Source: Parapedobacter koreensis (lineage in GTDB: Bacteria > Bacteroidota > Bacteroidia > Sphingobacteriales > Sphingobacteriaceae). From it: DNA of 64,000 nucleotides. Positions 8,703 to 18,111 of this stretch are shown in pieces. A program made the translations under genes and the position numbers. Below the pieces are notes generated by a model. That model was not told where the DNA came from, searched no databases, and saw only the letters and a list, made by a program, of their open reading frames with translations. The stretch is from the NCBI RefSeq assembly GCF_900109365.1, contig NZ_FNZR01000005.1, forward strand, positions 186,001-250,000. The letters are read 5' to 3'. Numbering within the stretch: the first letter of the stretch is position 1; each line of letters starts with the position of its first letter.

Positions 8703-9135
8703 GCTAAACAATTTGACATGGTTTTCATCATTCCCACAGGGGCAATAAGTAATAAATGATCTTTAATATAAATGTTCTTATTGTTTGTTAGGGTGTTGGT
8801 TTTGTGAAGAATCGATGTCGATTTTATTTTGTTTTATGACTTAGATCTTTTTTTTAACATGTTATTAACAATATTTTAATCTTTTATAGCTGATTTTCAA
8901 TGGCTTTTATTTTACTTAAAATTGTTTTCCATGGCGTGATGTATAGCAATTATTGGATGATATTTGTTAATATTGTGACCTGTTGGTGGGGATTTTTTGC
9001 GTGTCTTTGTTTAAAAATTGACACATGTGTGGTAAACTGATGAGTTTTCATTTTTATTCAACGTTTTGTTTACAGGTTTTTCACAGGTTTTCTTGTCGAA
9101 CGCGGCAGTTGTGATTTTGCCGCTTATTCTATTTT
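8703..9135. other. AT-rich divergent intergenic region nadA/nadB
   Basis: A gene-free stretch with strong T bias on the plus strand. It holds the palindromes ACACATGTGT (near 9021-9031) and AACATGTT, and a direct repeat ACAGGTTTT in TTACAGGTTTTTCACAGGTTTTC (near 9071-9094). No ORF with recognisable content and no clear -7 box for nadB was found. It could hold operator sites for NAD-responsive control or a small RNA; nothing in the sequence decides this. TTTTTCACA is a poor match to a DnaA box. Confidence 0.5.
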
Positions 9136-10722
9136 ATGCATACTGTTGATTTTTTGGTTATCGGTTCGGGCATTGCAGGACTGAGTTTTGCGCTTAAGGC
9201 CGCTAATCACGGCAAAGTGATGATTATCACGAAAGCAAACGAAGATGAGTCTAATACAAAATATGCACAAGGAGGCGTAGCCGTAGTTGTGGATAAAAGT
9301 GATTCCTTTGAGAAGCATATCACTGATACACTGGTAGCTGGCGATGGTTTGTGTGATGTGAAAGTTGTGGAAAACGTTGTGAAGGAAGGTCCGAAACGTA
9401 TTCAGGAAGTCATCGATTACGGAACTCATTTCGATAAGACGACTAGCGGTGTCTATGATTTGGCTAAGGAGGGCGGTCATTCTGAACATCGGGTATTGCA
9501 TTATAAGGATATTACAGGTTTTGAAATTGAACGGGTATTGCTGGAGAAGGTTCATGAAAATCCTAATATCACGTTGTTTACGCATTATTTTGCAGTGGAT
9601 TTAATCACGCAGCATCATTTAGGTGTATTTGTAGATAAAAGTACTCCGGATATTACTTGTTATGGGGTGTATGCGCTAAATACGGTGGATAGCAGGGTGG
9701 AAAAGATTTTGAGTAAGGTGACGGTAATGGCTTCTGGTGGAGCGGGGCATGTTTATTCGAGTACAACGAATCCGGTGATAGCTACCGGCGATGGTATTGC
9801 CATGGTCTACCGAGCCAAGGGAAAGGTACGGAATATGGAGTTTATTCAGTTTCATCCAACAGCATTATATAATCCTGGGGAGTATCCGTCTTTTTTGATA
9901 TCAGAAGCGGTGCGTGGCTATGGAGGTGTGCTTCGACGAAAGAATGGTGAAAGTTTCATGGAGGAGTATGATGTACGGGGTTCATTGGCATCAAGGGATA
10001 TTGTGGCAAGAGCTATTGATTCGGAGATGAAAAAATCCGGTGATGATTTTGTTTTTTTGGACATCGCGCATCGGAGTAAAGAAGAGATCTTGAAGCATTT
10101 TCCCAATATCTATGCAAAGTGTCTATCTATTGGCATTGATATGTCCAGGGACTATATTCCAGTGACGCCCGCTGCCCATTATTTGTGCGGTGGTATTATG
10201 GTGGATGAGCACGGTCGATCATTTATTCAACACCTCTATGCATGCGGTGAGTGTTCGTCTACGGGTTTACATGGTGCTAATAGGCTGGCTTCTAATTCGT
10301 TATTGGAGGCAACGGTGTTTGCTCATCGAATTTATGAAGATGCGATACGGAAGTTCCGAAACATTGTTGTACCTGATGGGATACCGGATTGGGACGATTC
10401 CAACACGGCGCTATCAAATGAAGATATTTTGGTGACCCACAATCTGCGGGAGACGCAGAAGGTGATGAGTGATTATGTAGGCATTGTGCGTTCTGATTTT
10501 AGGTTGGAGCGTGCCATGCGCAGGCTTGGGCTGTTGTATGATGAAACAGAAAGTTTTTATAAGAATACGAGGCTCTCTGTGAAGCTTTGTGAGTTGCGAA
10601 ACGTTATCCAAGTCGCGTACCTGGTCATTAAGTCGGCCATGGCGAGAAAGGAAAGCCGGGGTTTGCATTACACAACTGATTATCCGGATCGATCTGCTAC
10701 GTTAGTGGACACGGTCTTTTGA
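9136..10722 (+). CDS. nadB: L-aspartate oxidase
   Basis: A 528-residue flavoprotein of the succinate dehydrogenase/fumarate reductase family that oxidises L-aspartate to iminoaspartate, the substrate of NadA. The FAD Rossmann motif GSGIAGLSFALKA is at residues 8-20, TKYAQGGVAVV at about 36-46, MEFIQFHPTALYNPG and AVRGYGGVLRR carry the active-site region, and HYLCGGIMVDEHG plus GLHGANRLASNSLLEA close the FAD domain. The C-terminal helical domain is present. Length is normal. Its partner nadA is divergent. The gene seems somewhat more AT-rich in wobble positions than its neighbours (visual impression). The gamma carbonic anhydrase follows 27 bases later. Confidence 0.96.
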   Translation: MHTVDFLVIGSGIAGLSFALKAANHGKVMIITKANEDESNTKYAQGGVAVVVDKSDSFEKHITDTLVAGDGLCDVKVVENVVKEGPKRIQEVIDYGTHFDKTTSGVYDLAKEGGHSEHRVLHYKDITGFEIERVLLEKVHENPNITLFTHYFAVDLITQHHLGVFVDKSTPDITCYGVYALNTVDSRVEKILSKVTVMASGGAGHVYSSTTNPVIATGDGIAMVYRAKGKVRNMEFIQFHPTALYNPGEYPSFLISEAVRGYGGVLRRKNGESFMEEYDVRGSLASRDIVARAIDSEMKKSGDDFVFLDIAHRSKEEILKHFPNIYAKCLSIGIDMSRDYIPVTPAAHYLCGGIMVDEHGRSFIQHLYACGECSSTGLHGANRLASNSLLEATVFAHRIYEDAIRKFRNIVVPDGIPDWDDSNTALSNEDILVTHNLRETQKVMSDYVGIVRSDFRLERAMRRLGLLYDETESFYKNTRLSVKLCELRNVIQVAYLVIKSAMARKESRGLHYTTDYPDRSATLVDTVF

Positions 10723-10749
10723 TGTTTTGGGCTGATAAAAATACTTGAG

Positions 10750-11259
10750 ATGGCATTAGTTCTTCCCGTAAAGGGTGTTTATCCACAGATAGCTGCGAAT
10801 TGTTTTGTTGCAGATAATGCAACCATTGTGGGTGATGTGGAGCTGGGCGAACACTGTTCGGTGTGGTTCAATGCGGTTATTCGCGGTGATGTGAATAGTA
10901 TTAAGATAGGGCGCTGTACGAATATACAGGATGGCGTGGTGATTCACTGTACGTATCAAACCGCAGAGACGGTGATTGGATCATTCGTTAACATCGGACA
11001 CCAAGCAATGGTGCACGGCTGCACACTAGAAGACCGGGTATTGATTGGCATGGGGGCCATCATTATGGATCACGTCGTGGTGGAAGCATATGTAATTGTT
11101 GCTGCAGGGGCGGTAGTACTGGAAGGAACCCGATGTGAAAGTGGGTATTTGTATGCTGGAATTCCTGCAAAGAAAATTAAACCTATTACAGACGAACAAC
11201 GGCAGTTGCTTAATGAATTGCCACAGCGGTACGTCATGTATTCGAGCTGGTTTTCTTAA
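10750..11259 (+). CDS. Gamma-class carbonic anhydrase family protein (left-handed beta-helix)
   Basis: A 169-residue hexapeptide-repeat protein. The repeats (IVGDVELGEHC, VNSIKIGRCTNIQDG, VIGSFVNIGHQ, VLIGMGAIIMD) build a left-handed beta-helix that trimerises. Zinc-ligand histidines of the gamma carbonic anhydrase / YrdA / PaaY group are His66 (VIHCTYQ), His84 and His89 (NIGHQAMVHG). Whether this member hydrates CO2 cannot be told; the acidic loop of the archaeal Cam enzyme is absent. It sits 27 bases after nadB and is probably cotranscribed, though no functional link is known. Confidence 0.93.
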   Translation: MALVLPVKGVYPQIAANCFVADNATIVGDVELGEHCSVWFNAVIRGDVNSIKIGRCTNIQDGVVIHCTYQTAETVIGSFVNIGHQAMVHGCTLEDRVLIGMGAIIMDHVVVEAYVIVAAGAVVLEGTRCESGYLYAGIPAKKIKPITDEQRQLLNELPQRYVMYSSWFS

Positions 11260-11278
11260 TGGCTGGTCCTCGAGACTA

Positions 11279-12943
11279 TCATTCGGGTACGTTAATGATT
11301 TCTTCCTGTTCCCAGTTGGCCCGGATAATAAACGTTTTGCCAATGTACCATACTCGCTCTGGTTGCCGCCTATCATAGACGTTGCCTGGATCCCATTCGG
11401 CATTGTTATTTTCATCATAGATAATACGTACGGTATATTTACCGCCTGGCATTTGCCGAAAAGGTATGCTGGTAGATGTCTTTACCGGGACGCTTCGGTA
11501 GACAAAATCCATTTTTTCGTTGGTTATTTGGACGAGGTATTGGTGTACGGTATCGGGTATGTTTATTTTTAGGATAATATCGCCGAAATTTTCGGTTTCA
11601 TCCATGGTAAACGATTTGGATACGCTCTTGTTTTTATCACCAAAGAAGCCGGTGAATGCGCTTTCTTCCAACGTCAGCGAATAATTTCTTTTGGGTCGCC
11701 AATTATAGCGCAGGATATATCGGCGCTGTGCAGTAGTGTCCTTGGCAAGCTGGAAATTTGTCCTTGGTACCGAATCTTCCAAAAGGATAATTTTACTCCT
11801 ATCAATAGCCTGTACGGGCGAGCTGGCTGTAAGTTCAATGTGGCGGATTCGGTTCACTTTATTTCCAGTGAGGTTATCCGTAATAATGAAGTCGCGGTCA
11901 TACTTTTCGTTTCGGCCGCGACGCATGGTGACGGAATCCAGCAGGTTGCCGTTGTCGAGGAAACGAACTTTTAACGAATCAAAGGTTAAGTCGCTGAGCC
12001 ACACAATGGCAGAATCGCGTTTTGGTGAGTACTCAATCTGTTTGTCTGTGTTGAGAGGAGAGGGATGCGTGATGATGATATCCGGATTTGCTAGTGGCTT
12101 ATTGAAGGCAAACAAGATGCGGCCGTTTTGCTCTATTTTCCGGTCGAGCAGCCGGAAGTCCCGTGCGATACCTTGTGATATTTGGAGCAGGATGCCGGTG
12201 GTATCTTTATTTAATACGATGGAATCATTGAGAAATCCAATCAGTTCGCTGGGATCATTATACACGCGGTCGTTATTTTCTTCTTTAAGGGCGTAGATGC
12301 GGTATGCGTCTTCCCGCAGATTTTTTAATTGGAAATTCCCGGCAGTATCTGTCAACGTAAATATGTTGGCTTTGCGTTTACCGAAGATAGAATCTTGGCT
12401 AATGGGAATGAGCATGACCGTAATTTCTTTTTCCGGTAGTTTCGTTAGCGCGTTCGCTACCCGCCCGCTTACCGCCAATGAGTCGATAACGTCTCCTGTG
12501 GAAAAGACATAGCTATAATTGAGCAAGGGGTTGTTTTCATTAAAGTCCCCAATGGCTTTTCCGAAATTGATGGTATATGTCGTATTTTCCGCCAGTGAGT
12601 CTGGCAAGGTTATTTCGATATTCCGTCTGCGGACACGGGGACTGATGGGTTGGTCGATATCCGGCGATACACTGATTTCCTTCAGCGGATTGGTTAGCCG
12701 GATGTATTCGTCAAACTCGATGATGATTTCATTCGCACTGAAATTACGGGTCAGGTTTGCGGGTGTTTCATTGATGATCGTTGGCGGTATCGAATCTTTG
12801 GGGCCACCGGTAGGCTGTTGTATACTTGCGCACTGCCAAGTGAGTAAAATAAGACCCAAAAAAAAGGTGAAAATAACCCATTTTGAATTTAAGGCTATTT
12901 TTAGGCGATTGGAGCGATTTTTTCTTTGAAACGATTCGTACAT
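11279..12943 (-). CDS. Ig-like domain lipoprotein (Bacteroidota 'PTGGPKD' family)
   Basis: A 554-residue outer-membrane or surface lipoprotein. The N-terminus has a long charged segment, a hydrophobic helix (WVIFTFFLGLILLTW) and a lipobox-like QC at about residues 37-38, followed by ASIQQPTGGPKDSIPPTI, the conserved opening of this family. Next comes a bacterial Ig-like (Big_5) domain with IIIEFDEYIRLTNP, followed by further beta-rich repeats ending in KYTVRIIYDENNNAEWDPGN. Members are nearly universal in Bacteroidota but their role is unknown; cell-envelope structure is inferred. It is a single gene on the minus strand after mnmG. Confidence 0.85.
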   Translation of the reverse strand: MYESFQRKNRSNRLKIALNSKWVIFTFFLGLILLTWQCASIQQPTGGPKDSIPPTIINETPANLTRNFSANEIIIEFDEYIRLTNPLKEISVSPDIDQPISPRVRRRNIEITLPDSLAENTTYTINFGKAIGDFNENNPLLNYSYVFSTGDVIDSLAVSGRVANALTKLPEKEITVMLIPISQDSIFGKRKANIFTLTDTAGNFQLKNLREDAYRIYALKEENNDRVYNDPSELIGFLNDSIVLNKDTTGILLQISQGIARDFRLLDRKIEQNGRILFAFNKPLANPDIIITHPSPLNTDKQIEYSPKRDSAIVWLSDLTFDSLKVRFLDNGNLLDSVTMRRGRNEKYDRDFIITDNLTGNKVNRIRHIELTASSPVQAIDRSKIILLEDSVPRTNFQLAKDTTAQRRYILRYNWRPKRNYSLTLEESAFTGFFGDKNKSVSKSFTMDETENFGDIILKINIPDTVHQYLVQITNEKMDFVYRSVPVKTSTSIPFRQMPGGKYTVRIIYDENNNAEWDPGNVYDRRQPERVWYIGKTFIIRANWEQEEIINVPE

Positions 12944-13024
12944 CAGCTATGTTGAAGAAAGTGTCTTATAACTAAATTATGAAAGCCTATTTTTTAACCA
13001 ATTAAAATATTGAAAATAAGACAA

Positions 13025-14884
13025 TTAGCTCATATGAACCATTAAAACGGATATATCCGATGGGGAAACCCCGGAAATACGGGATGCTTGCCCGAGTGTG
13101 CGGGGTTTGACTTTAATTAATTTTTCCCGCGCCTCCTTCGAAAGCGATACGAGGTTTGTATAATCAAAATCGGGATTAATTTCCTGATCTTCCATGCGGC
13201 GCATTTTATTTACAATTTCAATTTCCTTTTCAAAGTAGCTATCGTATTTGACTTTGATTTCGGCTTGCTCGATGACGGCCTTGTCGTACCGGGCTAACAG
13301 GTTTGCTAATGTACTGTCTGCTCGGGCAATGTCGGCGATGCTTACCTGTGGCCGGGTGAGGATATGGAATAAGCGCGTCTTCTGCGTAAGCGGGCTTGTA
13401 TGCAATTCCTGGAGAACAGGATTTATGGCTTCGGTATCGATGGAATGTGTACGGAGGTGCTCAACGATTAAATCCGCGGAAGCGACTTTTTGTTTCACTT
13501 GTTCAAGGCGCTCGTCGGATACTAATCCCAATTGGTGGGCAATAGGTGTAAGCCGGGCATCCGCATTGTCTTGTCGAAGGAGAAGCCGATGCTCTGCTCG
13601 GGATGTAAACATCCGGTAAGGTTCTTCGGTACCTTTAGTTACCAAATCATCGATGAGTACGCCAATATAAGATTCTGATCGCTTAAGAATCAACTCATGT
13701 AAATCATTGATGCGCTGGTGAGCATTAATACCGGCGATGAATCCTTGGCTGGCCGCCTCCTCATATCCTGTGGTACCATTGATTTGTCCTGCGAAGAAAA
13801 GGTGCTTGATTCGATGAGTCTCCAATGTTAAATCCAATTGCATTGGCGGGAAATAATCGTATTCGATCGCATAGCCGGGTCGGAACATACGTGCATGTTC
13901 GAAGCCTGGAATTAAGTGGAGTGCCTTGAGTTGAACATCCTCGGGAAGGGAAGTGGAGAATCCGTTGACATAGATTTCTACCGTCTTCCAACCTTCAGGC
14001 TCCACGAATATTTGATGACGGTCGCGTTCAGCAAAACGATTTATCTTATCTTCAATGGATGGACAATAGCGAGGCCCCAACCCTTTAATGCGGCCGGTAA
14101 ACATGGGTGATTTTTCGAAACCTTCCTTCAGTGTTTCGTGTACCGCCTCATTGGTGTATGTGATCCAGCAGCAACGTTGTTCGGTAGGTAATGTAACATC
14201 GGTGAAAGAAAATCGTCCGCGTTCATCGTCGCCCCATTGCTCTTCCATCTTGGTATAATCGAGGCTTCTTCCGTCTACACGTGGAGGTGTACCAGTCTTC
14301 ATGCGTCCCGATTGAAACCCTGAAGCGACCAATTGTTCAGTGAGACCTGTTGCTGCCTTTTCTCCGGTACGTCCACCTCCGAAACGCTTCTCGCCGATAT
14401 GGATGGTGCCATTGAGGAAGGTGCCGTTGGTCAACACTACTGCGTCACCTTCAATAGCGAGGCCAAGTGATGTCACTACACCATTAGCTTTGCCGTCTTT
14501 GACGATGATTTCTTTAACAGTGTCTTGCCAAATGTCGATGTTTGGCAATGCTTCCAGTTGTAACCGCCATTCTTCCGCAAAGCGCATACGGTCGTTCTGT
14601 GAGCGGGGACTCCACATCGCAGGCCCTTTGGAACGGTTAAGCATGCGGAATTGGAGGGTTGTTTTGTCGGCAATAATACCTGAATATCCCCCCATCGCGT
14701 CAATTTCTCGCACAATTTGACCTTTTGCAACGCCCCCCATTGCGGGATTGCAACTCATTTGAGCGATGGTAGCCATATTCATTGTAATGAGTAAGACAGA
14801 AGAACCCAAGTTAGCTGCAGCTGCAGCTGCTTCGCATCCTGCATGGCCCCCTCCTACTACAATGACATTATATTTTTTAAACAT
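13025..14884 (-). CDS. mnmG: tRNA uridine-5-carboxymethylaminomethyl modification enzyme MnmG (GidA)
   Basis: A 619-residue FAD enzyme that, with MnmE, installs the (carboxymethyl)aminomethyl group on wobble U34 of several tRNAs. The FAD motif [15 protein letters not shown] is at residues 10-24, [20 protein letters not shown] at about 43-62, the NAD-binding and insertion parts follow ([10 protein letters not shown]-like [15 protein letters not shown]), GINAHQR-containing FIAGINAHQ near 400, and the C-terminal MnmE-binding helical domain ends at [20 protein letters not shown]. Full length. It lies downstream of the ABC-F gene with two parS sites in the 76-base gap. gidA near the origin and near parS is a common bacterial arrangement. 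Confidence 0.97.
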   Translation of the reverse strand: MFKKYNVIVVGGGHAGCEAAAAAANLGSSVLLITMNMATIAQMSCNPAMGGVAKGQIVREIDAMGGYSGIIADKTTLQFRMLNRSKGPAMWSPRSQNDRMRFAEEWRLQLEALPNIDIWQDTVKEIIVKDGKANGVVTSLGLAIEGDAVVLTNGTFLNGTIHIGEKRFGGGRTGEKAATGLTEQLVASGFQSGRMKTGTPPRVDGRSLDYTKMEEQWGDDERGRFSFTDVTLPTEQRCCWITYTNEAVHETLKEGFEKSPMFTGRIKGLGPRYCPSIEDKINRFAERDRHQIFVEPEGWKTVEIYVNGFSTSLPEDVQLKALHLIPGFEHARMFRPGYAIEYDYFPPMQLDLTLETHRIKHLFFAGQINGTTGYEEAASQGFIAGINAHQRINDLHELILKRSESYIGVLIDDLVTKGTEEPYRMFTSRAEHRLLLRQDNADARLTPIAHQLGLVSDERLEQVKQKVASADLIVEHLRTHSIDTEAINPVLQELHTSPLTQKTRLFHILTRPQVSIADIARADSTLANLLARYDKAVIEQAEIKVKYDSYFEKEIEIVNKMRRMEDQEINPDFDYTNLVSLSKEAREKLIKVKPRTLGQASRISGVSPSDISVLMVHMS

Positions 14885-14899
14885 GTTTTCTTTGGGTTT

Positions 14900-14915
14900 T
14901 GTTCCACGTGGAACA
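14900..14915. other. parS centromere site 1 (TGTTCCACGTGGAACA)
   Basis: A perfect 16-bp palindrome matching the chromosomal ParB-binding consensus TGTTNCACGTGAAACA with the core CACGTG and the symmetric flanks. It is in the ABC-F/mnmG gap, 15 bases upstream of the mnmG start. Such sites nucleate ParB and SMC loading near the replication origin. Confidence 0.9.
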
Positions 14916-14921
14916 TTAAAT

Positions 14922-14937
14922 GAAGTTTTTTAACTTC
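14922..14937. repeat. Short inverted repeat between the two parS sites
   Basis: GAAGTT, TTTT, AACTTC: a 6-bp stem with a 4-base loop set almost exactly midway between the parS palindromes. It could be a weak stem-loop in the ABC-F to mnmG message or a chance feature; it lacks a good T tract. Confidence 0.5.
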
Positions 14938-14941
14938 TTCA

Positions 14942-14957
14942 TGTTCCACGTGGAACA
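14942..14957. other. parS centromere site 2 (TGTTCCACGTGGAACA)
   Basis: Identical to site 1, its start 42 bp away, close to four helical turns, so both palindromes face the same side of the DNA. It ends 3 bp before the stop codon of the ABC-F gene. No third copy was noticed in the window. Confidence 0.9.
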
Positions 14958-14960
14958 TCA

Positions 14961-16820
14961 TTACATATACGACGCCAAATCCAGCCATCGCGCCGTTTTG
15001 GCGTCGAGATTTCTATTTAATTGCTCGATTTCAGTGGCAATTTCAGTTATCGAAGTATAATCACTTGTCTCATTCAAAGCGGTAGTTCGTTCAGTTATTC
15101 GCTGCTCAAGCAACGGGATCTCCGTATCCAAAGACTCATACTCTTTTAATTCGGCAAAAGTCAGCTTCTTTTTCGTGGTTGCTTTTTCTGCTTTTGGCAA
15201 AGCTTTCTGTTCAATGGCTGCCTTGGCTTGCTGATTGAGAATCCCTTGATCTGTTTTGTAATCTGCATAGTTGCCATTGTAAATAGTAACAGTACCATTA
15301 CCTTCGAAAATGAATAGTTGGTCAGTAAGCCGATCAAGTAAATAACGATCATGGGAAACCATGAGCAGTATGCCTGGATAATTTGCTAAAAAAGCTTCTA
15401 ACACATTTAATGTGTCGATATCTAAATCATTGGCCGGCTCATCAAGGATGAGAAAATTAGGGTTTTGCATGAGTACACGCATCAGCTGCAGCCGCTTGCG
15501 TTCTCCCCCACTGAGCTTGCTGACCATGCTGAATTGTTTTTCCGGAGGAAATAGAAATTGTGTAAGGAGTTGTGAAGCGGATAGTGCATCACCGTTGGCC
15601 ATATCGATATATTCAGCAACATTCTTTACGACATCAATTACCCGTTCATTTTCCGAAGGTACCAAACCGCTCTGTTTGTAATAGCCGAATACTGTCGTAT
15701 CACCCGGTGTGATAGTCCCACTATCCGCTTGTTCCAATCCAGTGATCAGATTGAGGAAAGTGGATTTGCCGGTACCGTTTCGACCGGCAAGGCCTATGCG
15801 ATCCCCTTTTTTGAAAACATAGGAAAAATCACTAATGAGTGTCTGCCCTTGGTAGCCTTTGGATACGTTTTCCAGTTCCAATATTTTATTGCCCTGCCTG
15901 CTTATCTTTACACTGAGCTGGACGCTATTGCTTTGTTTTTGCGTTTTTGTTTTATCCTCCAATTCATGGAAAGCATCAATTCGGGCCTTGGATTTGGTGC
16001 CCCTTGCCTGGGGTTGCCTGCGCATCCATTCCAGTTCCTTACGAAGCAGATTCCGATTGCGCTCCAACAGGATGCCTGCCGCCTCTTCCTGTTCCGCTTT
16101 CTTTTCTAAATAATAACTGTAATTGCCTGTATAAGCCGTGAGTTTACCGTTGTCCAGTTCGCGAATTTCTGTACTTACGGCGTCAAGAAAATACCGGTCG
16201 TGCGTAACGAGTAATACCGTCTTCTGCCCGGACGTAAGCAACTTTTCCAACCATTCGATGGTTTCAATGTCAAGATGATTGGTTGGCTCGTCTAAGATGT
16301 AGACATCCGGTTCATCGATGAGCAGCTTGGCTAATGAAAGGCGCTTACGTTGCCCGCCGGAAAGTTTGGCGACTTCCCGGGAGAAATCGGTAATCTGCAA
16401 ACGGGAAAGAATACTCTTGATAGTGTGCTCATATTCCCATGCATTTAACGCACTCAGTTGGTCGCTCAGCACCATCAGCCGATCCGTATCTGCTTGGGGA
16501 TCCGAAACTAATTCTTCATATAACCGGATAAGCCGCTGCTGTTCGTTGTCTGCGCTATAGATGAAATCATTGATAGATGCGTAAGCACTTAGATCGGGAT
16601 CTTGGGGAAGAAACCCGATACGGATGCCCTTTTCCTTGACCACGATTCCCTCGACGGGATCCAGTGCTCCAGCAAGGATACGGAGCAAAGATGATTTGCC
16701 CGTTCCATTGATCCCGACCAATGCCACCCTATCCCCCCGCTGCAGGCCGAAATGAAGATTCCTAAATAGCCACCTGTCATGATAGCTATGTCCCAACCGT
16801 TCTGTAGATAAAATACTCAC
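14961..16820 (-). CDS. ABC-F family ATP-binding protein (Uup-like)
   Basis: A 619-residue soluble protein with two ABC domains and no membrane segment. First domain: Walker A GINGTGKSS near residue 37, signature KLSGGQRKRLSLAK, Walker B VYILDEPTNHLD. The linker has the arm and charged helix (LRKELEWMRRQPQARGTKSK) typical of ABC-F proteins. Second domain: GRNGTGKST, LSGGERKRLQL, FLILDEPANDLD. The C-terminus is a Lys/Glu-rich coiled coil (KATTKKKLTFAELKEYESLD) as in Uup. These proteins act on the ribosome; Uup-like members influence translation or recombination intermediates. The gene overlaps the upstream reductase gene by 4 bases and ends 76 bases before mnmG. Confidence 0.93.
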   Translation of the reverse strand: MSILSTERLGHSYHDRWLFRNLHFGLQRGDRVALVGINGTGKSSLLRILAGALDPVEGIVVKEKGIRIGFLPQDPDLSAYASINDFIYSADNEQQRLIRLYEELVSDPQADTDRLMVLSDQLSALNAWEYEHTIKSILSRLQITDFSREVAKLSGGQRKRLSLAKLLIDEPDVYILDEPTNHLDIETIEWLEKLLTSGQKTVLLVTHDRYFLDAVSTEIRELDNGKLTAYTGNYSYYLEKKAEQEEAAGILLERNRNLLRKELEWMRRQPQARGTKSKARIDAFHELEDKTKTQKQSNSVQLSVKISRQGNKILELENVSKGYQGQTLISDFSYVFKKGDRIGLAGRNGTGKSTFLNLITGLEQADSGTITPGDTTVFGYYKQSGLVPSENERVIDVVKNVAEYIDMANGDALSASQLLTQFLFPPEKQFSMVSKLSGGERKRLQLMRVLMQNPNFLILDEPANDLDIDTLNVLEAFLANYPGILLMVSHDRYLLDRLTDQLFIFEGNGTVTIYNGNYADYKTDQGILNQQAKAAIEQKALPKAEKATTKKKLTFAELKEYESLDTEIPLLEQRITERTTALNETSDYTSITEIATEIEQLNRNLDAKTARWLDLASYM

Positions 16821-17473
16821 ACTACGTTCTTAATGTCGTTCCAATAATAGATAAATGTCCCTTTTGTTTTGCGCTGGGCGGCGCTATCCATAGCCTTGGC
16901 CACGTCTGCAGCCGGAATGCTCCGATATCGTTTCATCCGGCCCACTAAAAACGGATTAATGATAGTGAAAACCCCTTCGGAAATGGATTCAAGCCCCCTG
17001 CGTTCCTTTCGCTGGCCTGTAAGCAATGACGGCCGGAAAATATGTAGGTAATCAAACCCAACCGCTGAGATGTCCCGTTCGGTTTCTCCCTTCATCCGCA
17101 AGTAAAAGTTAGCCGATCGGGGATCGGCACCAATGGCTGAAACCAGCATAAAGGAGCTGGCTCCGTTTTTTTTCGTTAGTGATGCAGCAGCCAGCGGATA
17201 ATCGTGGTCTACTTGATAATATGCCGCCAAATCTGGGGTTTTTTTCCTTGTTGTACCTAAACAGCAGAATACATCGTCCGCAACCAATTGGGTTTCTATT
17301 TTCGTAATTGACTGTAAATCAGCAATTAACTGTATTAATTTAGGATGCTTAATAGCCAAATCCCTACGGGATATGACGATTATTCGATCATAAGCCGGGT
17401 TATCGAGCAGGTGTCTTAATAGTGCAGCGCCGATAAGTCCAGTTGCCCCGAATAACATTGCCGTTTTTTGCAT
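16817..17473 (-). CDS. NAD(P)H-binding reductase-like protein (TIP30/HTATIP2-type SDR)
   Basis: A 218-residue atypical short-chain dehydrogenase. The N-terminal nucleotide motif is LFGATGLIGAALLRHLL, residues 7-23, followed by IVISRRDL. CCLGTTRKKTPDLAAYYQVDHDYPLAAA and FMLVSAIGADPRSANFYLRMKGETE correspond to the conserved core of the TIP30/YwnB group, with SAIGAD and YLRMKGE around the Tyr-x-x-x-Lys region. Substrate unknown. The ATG at 17471-17473 is preferred because the upstream TTG lies within the promoter box. It overlaps the ABC-F gene by 4 bases and heads that transcript. Confidence 0.88.
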   Translation of the reverse strand: MQKTAMLFGATGLIGAALLRHLLDNPAYDRIIVISRRDLAIKHPKLIQLIADLQSITKIETQLVADDVFCCLGTTRKKTPDLAAYYQVDHDYPLAAASLTKKNGASSFMLVSAIGADPRSANFYLRMKGETERDISAVGFDYLHIFRPSLLTGQRKERRGLESISEGVFTIINPFLVGRMKRYRSIPAADVAKAMDSAAQRKTKGTFIYYWNDIKNVV

Positions 17474-17488
17474 CGCATAAATTTTGTG

Positions 17489-17496
17489 CAAAAATA
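17489..17496 (-). promoter_or_regulatory. -7 promoter box of the reductase/ABC-F operon (TATTTTTG)
   Basis: Exact TAnnTTTG on the minus strand, 15 bases before the ATG. A second match, TATATTTG, overlaps nearby at 17499-17506, so either may be used. Confidence 0.5.
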
Positions 17497-17627
17497 CGCA
17501 AATATATTGGTACTCTATTGAATAGGTGCTTTGTGGATATGTGGCTCATGCTGTGGACTCAAACGGGCTTCCCTATTTCCAATACTGGCAAGGCTGACGT
17601 TGGCAAGTTACTTTCTGCGGTGAAAAA

Positions 17628-18014
17628 TTAATTTAAACGATGGGGAGCAATCAGGTCAAATTTAGGGATACTGACTTCAAAGAGGCATCCGTCGAACTCG
17701 CGGAGCATTTGATACGTTCCTTTCATGGCACCCATATCGCTTTTGAGGTTGCAACCGGATACATATTCGTGCTGTTCGCCGGGTTCGATAATGGGTTGCT
17801 GGCCGACAACCCCTTCTCCTTCCACTTCCCGGTGTGAGCCGTTTGAGTCAAAGATATACCAATGCCTGCGCAAAAGCTGTACGCTGTAATCACTTAAATT
17901 TTCAATGGTGATTTTGTAGGCAAACATGAAATGCTCGTTTTCCGGATTGGAATATTCGGGCTGATACACGGTTTCAACTGAAACTTTTACCCCGTCAGTA
18001 GTTTGCGTGACCAT
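17628..18014 (-). CDS. apaG: ApaG domain protein (Co2+/Mg2+ efflux-associated)
   Basis: A 128-residue single ApaG domain, an immunoglobulin/fibronectin-like beta fold. Landmarks: VSVETVYQPEYSNPENEHFMFAYKITIENLS, VQLLRRHWYIFDSNG, VVGQQPIIEPGEQHEYVSGC and MKGTYQML. In proteobacteria ApaG is linked to the corA/apaH region and its loss affects Co2+ resistance; the biochemical role is not settled. Normal length. It stands alone on the minus strand, divergent from the RsmI-like gene. Confidence 0.94.
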   Translation of the reverse strand: MVTQTTDGVKVSVETVYQPEYSNPENEHFMFAYKITIENLSDYSVQLLRRHWYIFDSNGSHREVEGEGVVGQQPIIEPGEQHEYVSGCNLKSDMGAMKGTYQMLREFDGCLFEVSIPKFDLIAPHRLN

Positions 18015-18100
18015 GCGTATAGCAGATTTTTGGCCAATTTAATAAATGTGTTTGAATAAATAAAGTATACCACACGAAAAAAGCCGTACCACAATTTCAT

Positions 18101-18108
18101 TACCTTTG
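18101..18108 (+). promoter_or_regulatory. -7 promoter box of the RsmI-like gene (TACCTTTG)
   Basis: Exact TAnnTTTG, 3 bases before the ATG at 18112. A transcript from it would start at about the start codon, so it should be leaderless. Confidence 0.6.
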
Positions 18109-18111
18109 TAC

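Noticed and set aside
9288-10787. Perfect DnaA boxes inside nadB (9288-9296) and the gamma carbonic anhydrase gene (10779-10787)
   Set aside because: Single, isolated matches inside coding regions; a 9-base motif is expected by chance a few times in DNA of this length when close variants are allowed.
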